Part shown: positions 1 to 12,300 of the stretch, one piece after another
How the letters are laid out: the number at the start of each line of letters is the position of its first letter
How positions within the stretch are numbered: the stretch's first letter is position 1
Position numbers and translations under genes: made by a program
Notes under the pieces: generated by a model
What the model was told of the DNA's origin: nothing
Database searches by the model: none
What the model saw: the letters and a program-made list of their open reading frames with translations, nothing else
Assembly (NCBI GenBank): GCA_027625915.1
Contig: JANTQA010000029.1
Span: 1,550,001 to 1,614,000, forward strand
Reading direction: 5' to 3'
Length of the DNA: 64,000 bases
From: Anaeramoeba flamelloides
Lineage: Eukaryota; Metamonada; Anaeramoebidae

Positions 1-53
1 AAAGAAAAAAAAATATAAATTAAAAGGATTTGATGTTTTGTAAAAATAATTGT

Positions 54-334
54 TTATTGTACCAAAGCACTAGCTGTTGATGAAGAGTATTTCCAATTTG
101 GTGGGAGTTGTCTTGTTTTTTTATAGTATCGAGAGATTCGATAAATCTTTGATTCAACAAGGATCAAATGGAATTTGGCATCTTTGTCTTTTCTATTCTT
201 TTCTAAGTGTTTGCGGATTGAGACAGCCTTTTTGATTAAATGGTATAAATCTTCTGGGATTTTTGGTGCGAGTCCTAATAATCCAGAAATGAAAAAAAAA
301 TTTTGTTTTTTTAATTGATTTTTTGTTCAAAATG

Positions 335-367
<33 letters not shown>

Positions 368-618
368 AAAGTAGAAATATTACCATTAGCTTTGAGGATT
401 CTAAGAATTCTATTTGATGTAACTGATTTAACTTGACCAACACCAAAAAGATCTCTCAAGTGAATACCAATTTGAGATGGTGTAAGCCCCTTTTTGGCCA
501 TTTTACAGATTTCTTCAATGACTTGTTTTGGTGTGATTTTTAACCATGAAGGTGGTGTTTTTTTATAAGGTCTGGCAGAGCGCGAGATACCTTTTCCTGA
601 TCCAAACATACGACCCAT
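54..618 (-). CDS. RPS13: 40S ribosomal protein S13 (uS15), two exons
   Basis: This encodes ribosomal protein S13 (uS15 family), which binds 18S rRNA in the small subunit platform. Exon 1 is 384-618 and exon 2 is 54-274. The 109-base GT-AG intron (275-383) carries a long pyrimidine run on the coding strand. The spliced product is 151 residues, exactly the usual family length. It starts [20 protein letters not shown] and continues with the hallmark [10 protein letters not shown] block and a RILK-ANG junction. After the intron it reads [18 protein letters not shown], then [18 protein letters not shown], and ends STASALVQ with a TAA stop. The intron splits a Gly codon after its first base and phase is kept. 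The start is the first Met and matches the conserved MGRM N-terminus. Left downstream sequence is only 53 bases, so the 3' UTR is cut by the window edge. Identification is near certain. Confidence 0.97.
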
Positions 619-1026
619 TTTGAAGAAATTTTTAAATAATTATTAAAAAAATTGTAAAAAAAATGAAAATCCTTTTCAAATTATCGGAAGGTTCTAGCTA
701 AGTTTTGTAATTTCATAATTCCTAAAATTACCCCAAATTAGTTGACTAAATTCCTTTTTTAGATAATTAAAGTTTTTTCATGACCACTACTCCTTTTTTG
801 ACAAGGTTAATCACTCTAATTTTTTATTATTTTTGTATTTATTTTTTAAGGGTAGAATTTGACTCTCAAAATAATAAATATCCATAAACTCCATAATAGA
901 ATATTCTGAGTTTGGCAGTAGTGATTTAAGATTCTAAATTTGTGTTAAAGTCATTTAAAAAATAAAGTAAAAAAACTTTTGATATACAGTGATCAAAATA
1001 AAGTGTGCACAACGACTATAATCCGT
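619..1026. other. AT-rich upstream region of RPS13, no gene seen
   Basis: This stretch lies immediately 5' of RPS13 and presumably holds its promoter. No convincing reading frame is present. Near 983-1015 it contains a sequence (TACAGTGATCAAAATAAAG, followed by TGTGCACAAC) that resembles one terminus of a Tc1/mariner-type element, but I found no matching inverted partner nearby. Confidence 0.5.
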
Positions 1027-1728
1027 CACTACAAGGAAAATTTTTTCAAAAAAAAAATCTCTAAATTTTGTATTTTTGAAATATACTCATATAATAAACC
1101 TTATTATACATAACAATTTTCAATGAGGTTTACAACTTTAATAGATATTAATAGGAATTGAAAAAAAAATGAAATTTTTCAGTAATATTATTTTCATTTT
1201 TAATTGTAAAATTTTTGAATTTTTTTAATTGACTTAGTAGAGAGATAATTTTCAAGTATTTTTTTTAATAGTATAAAAGAAAACATATTTTTCAATTTGA
1301 AAATAGTACAAAATATTTCAATCAAAAGATATTGCTCAATTAAATTGAAAATCTGATTTTTTATCTGTTTTTGGAATATTTTTTATCATTTTATTTGTTT
1401 CCATGTTTGAGTTTTTATATACGTTTCCGGTTTTTTTCTGCAAATTGCTTTAACATATATTCTTTTTTCAATCTTAATGTTCAATCAAAAATTAATTCAT
1501 TTCAACTTTTTCCAATAAAAAAATACCCTGAAAATAGATGTTTTTTTCAAAAGTCGGTATTTTTGAAAAGGGGGGTATTCAGATTTTCAAGAGTTTAATA
1601 GCTATCCTTTTTTTATTACATAAAATTATGATAACTTTGAAAAAATAATTTATAAAAGAAGTATAACTGAAATCCAATTCATAGTTTTGGCTAACTTTAA
1701 TTTTTGTATTTAAATTTTCCTTGTAGTG
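1027..1728. mobile_element. Putative 0.7-kb element with CACTACAAGG termini
   Basis: A perfect 17-base inverted repeat bounds this segment: CACTACAAGGAAAATTT at 1027-1043 and its reverse complement at 1712-1728. The CACTACAAG-type terminus is like that of CACTA/EnSpm DNA transposons. A short terminal repeat enclosing about 700 bases without coding capacity suggests a non-autonomous copy. No clean 3-base target-site duplication is visible (CGT on the left, GTG on the right), which weakens the call. Similar ATAATCCGT/ATTATCCGT strings lie just outside each end. It could be a chance inverted repeat in AT-rich DNA, but its GC-containing termini make that less likely. Confidence 0.45.
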
Positions 1729-3350
1729 GTGTTTCAAAATATTATCCGTGTTTTTTTTTTATTCTTGTACCAAGGCAACATCCAATCTACTACCAAGTAG
1801 TATACCTAAGTTCAAATCAATTTTGAAAGTAAAGATCTGGTTATTTAAAGTAAAATTTAAATTATTCATGTAAATAGTTGAAAATTTTCCATAATATTCT
1901 CAATTTTTTTGAAATTTTTTGTTTTTTTTATGATTAAAATTTTCTTAAAAATTAACTCTATTTTTGAGATAAATTTTGCAATTTGATCCTTCATTTTTAG
2001 AATTTCATTTTAAATAATAGAAATTTAAGAAACCAATACCATATTTTTTTAGGGTTTATTATTTGTTTATTTGATTAGTAAAAGTATTGGTTAACTATAA
2101 CAAAAAAAAAAACACGCTATTTATTTTGAAACACGCATTATATTTTTTTGCACTGGTTATTTTGTGGACAGTATTTTCCTTTATTTCTTTTGCAAATATA
2201 GTTTTCATGGAATTGATTATAATTTGTGCTCTCTATTTATTGACTTGTTCATTTTTAATGATATTACGTAGTTTTATTAGATGAGCTAAGATTCTTGAAA
2301 GACTTGAATATTTCAGAATATTCATTTTCTTGTGAAGATGTCGTATTTTGAATTAGTCATATTCTCACAAAAATTTTCATAAACAACACATTTCATAATC
2401 AAATAAAATTGGATATAGGGAAATATAATTATCTCTTTTAAAAAGTTTGTTTTTTTAACTCGTAATTTATTATTATTTATTAAAAAAACATAATAAAATA
2501 CTATAATAGAATGCTAAGATAAGAAAAAAAAAGGTAAGAAATTTAACATTATCCTAAAGTAGATAAGGAAATTCAATTTATCTTTCTATTGTGGCTATTT
2601 AATTTTAACTTTTAATGAAAGTTTTAGATAATTTTTCAAGAAATATTTTGATAATAAAAAGTAAACAGACACAACCAAAGTAAAAAATGTTATTTTTTAA
2701 TTACTCTTGAAAAATGTTAAACAGTTGGCATAATTTTGACTTGATGATATTTACTCCCTTAAAATTTCTATTAATTTCTAAAAATAAAAAAAATCTTATC
2801 TTTCTTGTATTCTAGTATTTAAATTTGTTTAGTATAATCTATATATACTAAAATAAATTTGAATTTTTAAAAACTTGGTTACTCTTTAGTATTCGACAAG
2901 TTCCCCACTCCAGAATCAAAAAAAATGGACTTAACAATAAATATTATATTTGGTTATTAATAAAAGGATGTGTGTTCTTTTTCCAAGACTTTAAGAAGTA
3001 AATTTTTGTCAAAATTTTAAATTTTATACAGCATACAAATTATCTAAACTGGTTTTCTTTTTTTTTGCGAAAATAAATCACGTCTTTGTTAATTGTTTAA
3101 ATAAATGAAAATTTAAAATTAATTAAAGATATTCATGATTTTCTTTAGAAGCGTCAAGAACCTTTGAGAATAATCGTAATAATCTGGATTTCTGGATTAA
3201 AAAAATTATTTTTTTAAATATGTTAAAAATAAAAATATTTATAATATTATTTCTTAACAATATTCCATAACTTGATTAGCACTAGTGAAGAATAAAAAAT
3301 ATATTGGGATTGTTCAAAAATATTATAAATAAAAGTTTAGGAAATATAAA
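1729..3350. other. AT-rich intergenic region without recognisable genes
   Basis: I see no convincing coding sequence. A 65-codon frame at 2087-2284 predicts a hydrophobic peptide, but it has no recognisable motif. It lies in sequence that recurs near 39690-39900: both contain CTATAACA followed by an A-run and ACAC, and a TCCTTCATTTTTAGAATTTC block, in opposite order. The frame is therefore more likely repeat sequence than a gene. Confidence 0.4.
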
Positions 3351-3354
3351 AATG

Positions 3355-3850
3355 TTTTCAAGTGCCCTAAAATGACGTGTAATACCTATGTTTTTTTAAT
3401 TTAAGAAATAAATAGAAAATTTTTAAATTTTTCCATTTATTTCTTAAATTAAAAAAAAATCTAAAGGTGGTTTCCAGAGTTCAAAAGAATAGAGAAAAAT
3501 CTTTGATTATACTCAATTCTTATAAATTATGTAAAGGATAGATGTGGTTTTCTTGTGTTTTCTGTTTTGTTCTGTTAAGTGTTCTAGGTTTTTTTGAGGT
3601 TTTCTATTTTATTTGTGAAGTGTTCTAGGTTTTTTTTACTTTTTGAAATAAACAGAAAATTTATTAAAATTTTCTGTTTATTTCAAAAAGCAAAAAAACC
3701 TAACAAAAATCTATTGATTTCCCAGTTAAATAGAAAACTAAAACAAACCTAACGAAAATCTATTGATTTTTCAAATAAACAGAAAAATCAAGTAAATCTA
3801 AAGATTTCCTTTACATATATTATAGAAAAATCAAGTAAATCTAAAGATTA
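3355..3850. mobile_element. Foldback repeat, AGTGCC family, copy 1
   Basis: This is a cluster of nested hairpins belonging to a dispersed family. It begins near AAGTGCCCTAAAATGACG. A nearly perfect hairpin at 3391-3459 (arm ATTTAAGAAATAAATAGAAAA) follows, then a block starting TTTCCAGAGTTCAAAAGAAT that matches the block near 9768 in another copy. It continues with repeats of AAGTGTTCTAGGTTTTTTTG, AAATAAACAGAAAA and AACCTAACGAAAATCTAT in both orientations. Related copies are at 5651-5760, 9738-10032 and about 30826-30990. No open reading frame of note is present. Exact outer limits of this copy are approximate. Confidence 0.65.
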
Positions 3851-4290
3851 ATTAGAGTAATTGACATCCTTAAATAACACTTAAAAAAATTCAAATCATT
3901 ATGAAAAGATCTAAATTTTTTTCTCTAAACTTTAATTCATCTTCAATCCCATTTCGAGTTATTTATCGTCATGTAATTCTCTGTTTTTTTATTGAGAGTT
4001 AAATTTGAATACCTTTAATTAAAAAATAGGATCAAAGCAATTATTAATTTTTCAAAACCAATTACGCCCCAAATAAAGACTAAAACTAATTTAACTATTT
4101 TCAAGAAATATTCGCTGTTCTTTTAATGAAATTGAAAAAATATGCTGATTATAATACTCATTAGTTATATTAATAATATCACGTATCGGAATTATAATCA
4201 GCTAATTTTTGAGAAATGAACAAAATTACAAGAGTTATTATTTGAAGCCAGATAGTTAATACTCATAATTAAAATAAAACGCAAAACAAT

Positions 4291-4293
<3 letters not shown>

Positions 4294-4345
<52 letters not shown>
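4294..4345. repeat. (TA)n microsatellite
   Basis: This is an uninterrupted alternating TA run of about 50 bases in otherwise unannotated AT-rich intergenic DNA. Nothing else is recognisable in the surrounding 3.9-5.6 kb. Confidence 0.9.
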
Positions 4346-4348
<3 letters not shown>

Positions 4349-5650
4349 TCCTATTTTATTATGGAAAATAAATAACAAAAAATGTTGAAAATTCTACCAA
4401 TTTTTTCTTAATAATTTTGAAAATTTTTTCACTCATACAGAATTTCCCAAAATCGTCTTTAAAATACCAAACTCAAACAAATTGATCAATTTGATCTAGA
4501 AATTTTTAAATGTTATTTTATTTTTTATTTTTATAGTTTGTTAAAAGCATTCAAATAGGACAAGTCAGTTGATTAAAAGACTCTTTTAATTTTCACTTTT
4601 TGCGAAAATTAGTTTAAGTTGCTATACTTGATCTTCATAAAATTTACGAATTTGATTTTACCTCAACTCTTCTAATTTTAATAATTATAAACTTTTTCAA
4701 CATCATAAAAAGTTATTTTGAATAACAAAAAATAACAATTCACAATTTGAAAATAGCCAAAAAGGAAAGAGTAAGTAAGTGGAAAGAAGTTGATCTAAAA
4801 TATAAGCTAATTAAATCATCTTTGTGATATGTTATTTTTTCTCATTTTTTTAGCCAATCCCAGAAGAAAAAGAAAACTTAATTATTAATAAAAATAATAG
4901 GTTAATTTTTTTCCTTAGTTTCATATTGGAAACATTATAAATTATGATTTCAGAAAATATACTCAAATTAATATATTCGGGGGGTTGTCATGAACTCATG
5001 AATTTTAGAATCCAAAACTCAAATTACAAAAAAAAATTATTTTAAGATAAATAAGATTTTTCTTTTTTTTTTAAATAATATAGTTGTTAAATTGATTTAT
5101 CTTGAACTCATTTTATAATTATCTCTAATAAAAAAAAAAAAAAAAGTTTACCTAACTCTGAAAATTTTATTCATAATTGTACAATGAATTATTGCCAGAC
5201 CTATGTCACATAAATTAAGAAAATAATTTTAGAAATCTCTGAAGGTTTAATAAAATACCTTGAAAAATTGATCTTTCATAAAAAACATTAATACACATCT
5301 AGCAATATAAACAAAAACGAATTAATCTAAAAAAAAATCTTTTTTCACATATTTATGTTGTCTAAAATCCCCTTTATCAAAATATCCATTTTTAATTTTT
5401 GTTTTTTATTTTTTGAACAGAGGAAATTAAAAAAACCTATGCACTTCCCTAATTTCTAAATTTTTGTTTAGAAATTTCAATAAAGAGTCATAAATTTATT
5501 TATCATTAACTAATGATCGAATAAATAACGAGTATTTGTTTCGAATAATATCAAGAATATTATTCTTTAATTGCTTATTGTTTTTGTTTTTTTGGATTAA
5601 TTCTTTAATCCAAATTTTTCCATTTTTTCCAAAGAATGGGCGTCCTTTGG

Positions 5651-5760
5651 TTTTTTTTGATTTAAGAAAGAAACAGAAAATTTATTTAATTTTCTGTTTA
5701 TTTCAAAAATTAAAAAAAAGCTAGACACTCTACGGCACTCTATGGCACTTGACGACACGA
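5651..5760. mobile_element. Foldback repeat, AGTGCC family, copy 2 (short)
   Basis: A hairpin at about 5651-5718 (arm GAAACAGAAAATTTA, with its complement TTTTCTGTTTATTTC) is followed at 5719-5760 by a tandem array. Read on the minus strand that array is about 3.5 ten-base units of the type GTGTCGTCAA / GTGCCATAGA / GTGCCGTAGA. The same array type begins the copies at 9738 and 30826, so this looks like a short copy in reverse orientation. Two small perfect hairpins lie just upstream (TTTGGATTAA at 5591 with its complement, and CCAAAG at 5630). Confidence 0.6.
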
Positions 5761-6304
5761 CTGTTTGTTGATATTATTATTATACCTAATAATTTTTAAA
5801 TATTCTTTACCCTTCCATCCAAAAATATTTATAATTAATTGTTGTATAAAATTATTTTGATTTGCATTTAATAATTTTAAATTTTCTATTGCCCAATTGT
5901 TATTTTGATCTTTTTTTTTTGGGAAATTTTAATTGTTGTGAAATGTGATCAAACCCTAGAATTTCTAATATTTTTTTGAGTTTATTTCCTCTTTTGTAAA
6001 TTGAAATTCTATCTTGATCTATTTTTAGCTTCAGTTTTATAAATTATTCTCGGAGAATGTGTATTTATTTTTAAAAATTTTGTTACTTTTTTCTTGATCC
6101 AAACATCTATAAAAATATCCATTTTTAATTAAAAGTAAATTTATTTATAATAACAGACATAATTCTCAAAATTAATTCTAAAAATTATGCTAACAAGAAT
6201 TAACGAATAAAATAAATATTTTTTTTTATTGAAATAATTTCGGACAAGTGAGTTAATAATTAAAATAAACAAAGAAATTAATTCTAAAAAAATAAAGCCA
6301 TATT

Positions 6305-9300
6305 CTATAGATTGATTGATTCTTCCGAATTTTGTTGACTATGGGAGCCGCAATTGGAAAATAGATCGTCCTTACATATTTCAAGATATTGAGAGTTAGT
6401 CAATTTCCGAGAAATTTTTTTTTGTGTTTGATTACCATAGGCAGATTGTGGAGAAAATGATAATTGTTCAATTATGGAATGTTTAATATCAAGGCTATTA
6501 ATTTGATTGTGTCCAAGCTTTTTCTTCGTATTACTGCTGTTGCTATGAGATTTGGATTGGGTTTTGGATTGTAATTGTAATTTTGATTGTGGTTGCGGTT
6601 GGGTTTGGGTTTGGGTTTGGGTTTGGGTTTGGGAGAGATTAATATTAGGATTGGAATTTTGATCGATTTTTTGATTTTCACTATTAAATAGTCTCTTTCG
6701 AGAGCTTTGTAGTGAATATATGTTCATCAATTTCTTATTGAAATGTTTTTTTGGATTAGAATTATAATCACCCAAAATATTTTTAGATTTTGGGTTTGGT
6801 GTTAAAGATTTGAAAAAATATTTTTGTTTACAATTATTGTTGTTGTTGTTATTATTATTATTATTATTATTTGAAAAAAATTGATAATGGGTAATTAATG
6901 AGTTTTTTCTAAAAAGGAGTGGAAATTGCCTTGGTACTTTATTTCTACTTTTTTCCGACATATCTAAATTAATTAATTTTGGATAATTTTGATTCTCTTT
7001 ATTTACTAAATTTACAAATGTATTGTTAATATTCCTTTGTTGGTTGTTATCTTTAACTTTATATTTGTGTTTATGATTAATTTTACAATCTAAAAATTTG
7101 GAATTTTCATTTTTCTCATTTTTATTAAATTTATTGAAAACATTTTTTGAATCTAGCTCGAATTCTAAATCAGATTGATCAGATTCATTTGATTCGTCAG
7201 ATTCATTGGATTCATTGGATTCATTAGAAAAAGATCTAAAACGAGACAATGATTTTGATTTTGATTGCAAATTAAAATCATCTTCTGATTCGAATCCTGA
7301 TTCTTCTTCATATTCGATTTTTTCTTCATATTCAATTCCTTCTTCTTCATATTTTGTTTCGATTTTCTTTATTTTAAGATTATTTTTATTTACATTACTT
7401 TCATTTGGTAAACAGTTTATTTTTTTACCATTTTTTAAATCAACTAATAAAGATTCAAGATTTGTTGAAGGATGAATTCGATCATTTTCAGAAAGAAGAT
7501 CTTTATAATCAGTTTCTTCTTCTTCTATTTCCTTTTCTTTCTTTTTTTCTATTATTTCTTCTTTTTTTAGTTTCTTATTTTCTTCTTGATCTTCATTTTT
7601 ATTTTTTATTTGTTTATTATTTTTCTTTTTATTAAAAACAATTTTTTTTTTGTTAATTTTTTTACAAATATTTGTTTCGTTCTTGTTTCTTTTTTTTATT
7701 TGTATATTAATTTTTTTTTTTTTTTTCTTCTTCTTTTTTAAAGAATTTGATGGGTTTTTTAATTTTCTTTTTTCTTTTTCTTTTCCTTTTCCTTTTCCTT
7801 TTCCTTTTCCTTTTTCTTTTCCTTTTTCTGTTCCTTTTTCTTTTCCTTTTTCTGTTCCTTTTTCTTTTCCTTTTCCTTTTCCTTTGAATATTGCTATTGG
7901 TTTTTCTTTAATATTTGTTGTTTGTATCTGATTTTTTCTTTTTTTTCGAGTTTTAAGTCTTTTCTTTTTATAATTTTTAATTGAAGTGTTAAATCTTAAT
8001 TTAATTTTTTTTTTTTGTGGCGTATATAAAATTGAAGATGTTTTGGTGGTTTTATTCTTTCGATTTTTTCTAGTTTTTGTTTTTTTCTTCTTTTTTTTCT
8101 TGTTTTTTTTTGAATGAGATAATTTTTTTGAATTTTTTTTTAATTCTTCTGGGAATCTTTTTTTTAATGTTGTATTCCATCTGTTTTTAATTACATTATC
8201 TGGTCTTCCAGGTAAAGCTTTTTTAATTTTTGACCATTGGTTCCCAAATATTTTATGCTGTGCTATTAATATACTGTCTTCTTCTTCTCTCCATAGACCA
8301 TGATCAATAGATGGATCTAATTGATTTTTCCATCTATTTAAAAAAATCATTAACACATATACACATATAATTATAAATTTTAAATATTGAATTAATTAAT
8401 ATTATTTTTTAAATTTCTCTTTATTATTTTTTATTATTTTTCTATACAAAAAATCAAAAAAGACTTGAAAGAAATAATTTCTTTTTTTTTTTATTTTATA
8501 TCTTGGAATCATTAGGATTATTGAAATTATTTATCAAATAATTCGACTATGATTTTTTTTTTTTTTATTATATACAGTTATATTCAAATTAAAAATATTT
8601 TATTTTTTCCAAAGTTCAATAATGTTGTGCTACCTTTTAAGAAATCTCTAAAATTTTAATTTTTATCTTGATTGTGTGAAGATCTTTGTGTTTTTTCTTT
8701 GAATTTTGATTAAACACGATTTGGGTAATTGAAATAAAATGTTTCATTTATTAATTGGAAAATGGCAGTATCTTACAAAGTATATATAAGATAAGTGTTT
8801 AAGATAAGGTAAATATAAGGTGGTGGATTTTAAAGATTTTTTCAAATTTGATTAAAATGTAAATTTTTTTTTTTTTATACTTTTTTCCTTTTCCAAATTT
8901 CCCTTCTTGGGTTTCTTGGGTTTCTTGGGTTCCTTTGGTTCCTTTGGTTCCTCCTCTTTTTGTTTTTTTGGGTGTTTGGGGCAGGTAAAAGGAAAAAAAT
9001 CATTATAAGAATTGGTTGATTTGGTCATGACTAACCTAAACAAGCCTGTCCATGATCAGATCTTCAACGAATTGAACTGTACTTATGCAACTGAAGAAAA
9101 CTGAATCCAACGAATGCGATCTGAAACCAACCACGGTGAACGGAATTGAAATTTCTGTACTATTTGTCGAGTCGTTACTTGGACTAGGTTTTTGCTGTCA
9201 AGTCGGTATCTTTGACTGGGATTTTGGGAAAACAAGATTTGGGAAACTTTCCAAAAAAAAAAAAATAAAATAAAATAAAAAAAAATAGCAAACAAACAAA

Positions 9301-12300
9301 CTAAAAGAAAATTTCAAAAAACAAAATCTTATTCTTAAAACCTTAGCACTTTATAGATTCAACCCATCTATAAATTTATAATTTAAAACTTAATAAAGTA
9401 ACAGATTTCATTTGATCTATAGTTGTTCAAATATTTAGAACTCTTTATTAAAACAAATTATTATGGTGTTCAATAAATTTTCGTCATAAAAAAAAACAAC
9501 CACCAACCCATTCAACACTTGGGGTACAAAAAAAAACTTTTCTTTTTTATTTTTTTAATCTCTTTTATTTCTTCTCTTTCTTTCATTTCTTTCTTTTCTT
9601 TCTTTTTTTCATGTCTTTTATTTAAAAATAAAGTTTTTCTTTTCATTTTTTAAAAGAAAAGCTATTCTATAAGATTTACCCTTATTTATATTATAGTTAG
9701 AATAAAAAACTATAAATAAAATTTTAGTGTTTCAGTAAGTGCCGTAGGGTGCCGTAGAGTGCCTAGCTTTTCCAGAATTGAATAGAATGGAGAAAAATCA
9801 CAGATTTAACTTAATTATTTTCAATTCTGGAAAAGCTAACGGCGGTTTTTTTTAATTTTTCAAATGAACAGAAATAAAAAACCTAACTGTACCTTTCTTG
9901 AGTTTTTCTGTTTTATTTGTTAAGTGTTCTAGGTTTTTTTGAGGTTTTCCAAATAAATAGAAAACTCAAAAAAACCTAACGAAAATCTATAGATTTTACA
10001 AATAAACAGAAAACTCAAGAAAATCTAACGGCATACATGAGGTAATTTTGTTGAGTCGCCTCTCTTTTATAATAAAAAATAAATAAAAAATGTAAATTTA
10101 TTTCATTGTGATTTTAATGACATTTATAAATTCACTATCTATCAAGACCTAGCTTCATTGTGTTGGTACTATTTTTTTTTTTTTTCGGTTTCGGCTTGTT
10201 TGAAACTTTATAATAATAAAACTTTTTAAATTAAAAATTATAACATAATAAGTCTAATCCCACCAGCAGATAAATTCTCGAAATTTTTAATCACATATAA
10301 TATGAATATATAATTAAATTTCGTTTTTTATCAAAGATTGGGATTTGTATATTTGATTATGTGTGGAATTTATGGTTGGACTAGTTCTTTAAGGAATTTA
10401 TTAATATGATTTGACAAATGGAAATTAGTTTTTTTTTTTTTTTATTTATTTACTTCTCTATTTATGAATCTTATGACATTTTTTTTTTGAAGAATATCAT
10501 CTTTAAAATTTTATATTCGTTTATTGAGTGGTTTTCTCATTTTGACTTTTGGAATAAATATCTTTAAATTGTGTAAGAAGTCAGACCATTTCTTTTTAAC
10601 TTTAATGTTATTTACACTTTTATTTGTGTTTCTAATCGTGTAATAGGTTGAAATTAATGTTATTTATTATAAGACTTATACTTGGTATTTCAAGCTGTAG
10701 TAAGTATTGAAAAGAAAGTCGTTTCCTACTTTTCAAAACATTTTTTTTTTAAATTACTATTTTGATTTTTCTTTTTTAAACAATTAAAATTTTCAGATTT
10801 TTATAGAATATAACAAAATAAACTGGATATTTAACTAGATAAAATTTGAATAAAGTTTAAAAGCAATTATAAAAAAAAAAATGTTTCAAAAATTGAGTTA
10901 TTTTTGTTTTTGGAACCTCAATACATTTCAAATCTATTTTTTAATATAATAGATTTTTCAGTGAGATTTAAAATTAATTTTTGATTTTTTCTTATTATAG
11001 TCATTTTAAAAAAGTGAAAACTTATTTTTTTTATGAGAATTTCAGAATTTAAAATATTTTTAAAGTTTTCTATTTTAATAAAATGAGGACTTTTTTTAAA
11101 ATAAAGTGCTTTCCTCCACACCTTAACCTCTGCCACCACATTTAAAGGTTGAGTATTCACTTTTTTAAAACAGAAAACTTTAAAAAAGTTTTCACTTTTT
11201 TATTTTTTATACTTTTTACCTTTTCCAAATTTCCCTTCTTAAGTTGCTTGGGCTCTATGTTCCTTCTCTTTTTGTTTTTTTAGGTGTTTGGGAAAGGTAA
11301 AAAGTATAAAAAATCATTATAAGAATTGGTTGACCTGATCATGACTAACCCAACCAAACTTGTTCATGATCAGATCTTCGACGAGGACTTATGCAACTGA
11401 ACTGAATCCAACGAATGCGATCTGAAACCAACCAAAGTGAACAGAATTGAACTTTCCGTACTATCTGTCGAGTCGTTACTTTGACTGGGTTTTTGCTGTC
11501 GAGTCGGTATCTTGTACTGGGATTTTGCGAAAACAAGATTTGGGAAACTTACAAAAAAAAAAAAAAAATAAAATAAAAAAAAAAATAATACAAAAAAAAA
11601 AAATAAAAAAGCAAAGCAACTGAAAAGAAAATTTCGAAAACCAAATCTTATTCTTAAAAACCAGAGCTTTTTAGATTCAACCCATCTATATAGTTCTAAA
11701 TCAAAATTTAATAAACAGCCTTTTTCATTTGATCTATAGTTGTTCAAATATTTAGAACTCTTTATTAAAACAACCTATGGTGGCGATCCAAAAAAAAAAA
11801 CGACATAAAAGGAAACAACCACCAGCCCATTCAACACTTGGGGCACAAAAAAAACTTTTCACTAAAGTTTTTAATGTTTTTCTATAATTTTTTGACTCTT
11901 TCATTTCTTGCTTTTCTTTCTCTTTTTCTTGTCTTTTTTCCGAAATAATTTATTCTTTTCATTTTTTAAAGAAAAGATATCCTTTGAGCTGTAATCCTGC
12001 TTACATTACAGTTAGGATAAAAAAACCCTAAATACAATTTTAGAGTTTCAGGCAAATAGGAGGTAATTTTGTTGAATCACCTCTGCTCAACAATAAAAAA
12101 AAAAAAAAAGTTTTCACTTTTTTAAAATTGTAAACTGAATAAAAGTTTTAAAAAAGTATCACTTTTTTAAAACGACTGTATTTTTAATTTTAACTAATAT
12201 TTTAATATTAAGTCTCAAATCGTTTAATAATTTAAAATTTATTTTTATTATTTTTAGTTGTTAGATCCTTAATTTTGAAAGTTAAATCGATTGTTTAATT

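Noticed and set aside
983-1020. Tc1/mariner-like terminus TACAGTGATCAAAATAAAG
   Set aside because: No inverted partner was found within several kilobases, so an element cannot be defined. It is noted only within the RPS13 upstream entry.
2087-2284. 65-codon hydrophobic frame
   Set aside because: There is no recognisable family, and parts of the sequence recur near 39700-39900, where the frame is not kept. T-rich DNA easily gives hydrophobic frames.
3355-3850. A CRISPR-like array of repeated AAATAAACAGAAAA words
   Set aside because: Spacing is irregular, units occur in both orientations and form hairpins, the genome is eukaryotic, and the same block occurs at other loci as a mobile foldback element.
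11345-11536. Antisense frame conserved between the two retroposon copies (also 9083-9295)
   Set aside because: Conservation reflects shared descent of the retroposon DNA. The frame is opposite to the poly-A-defined sense strand, shows no known motif, and its ends differ between copies.
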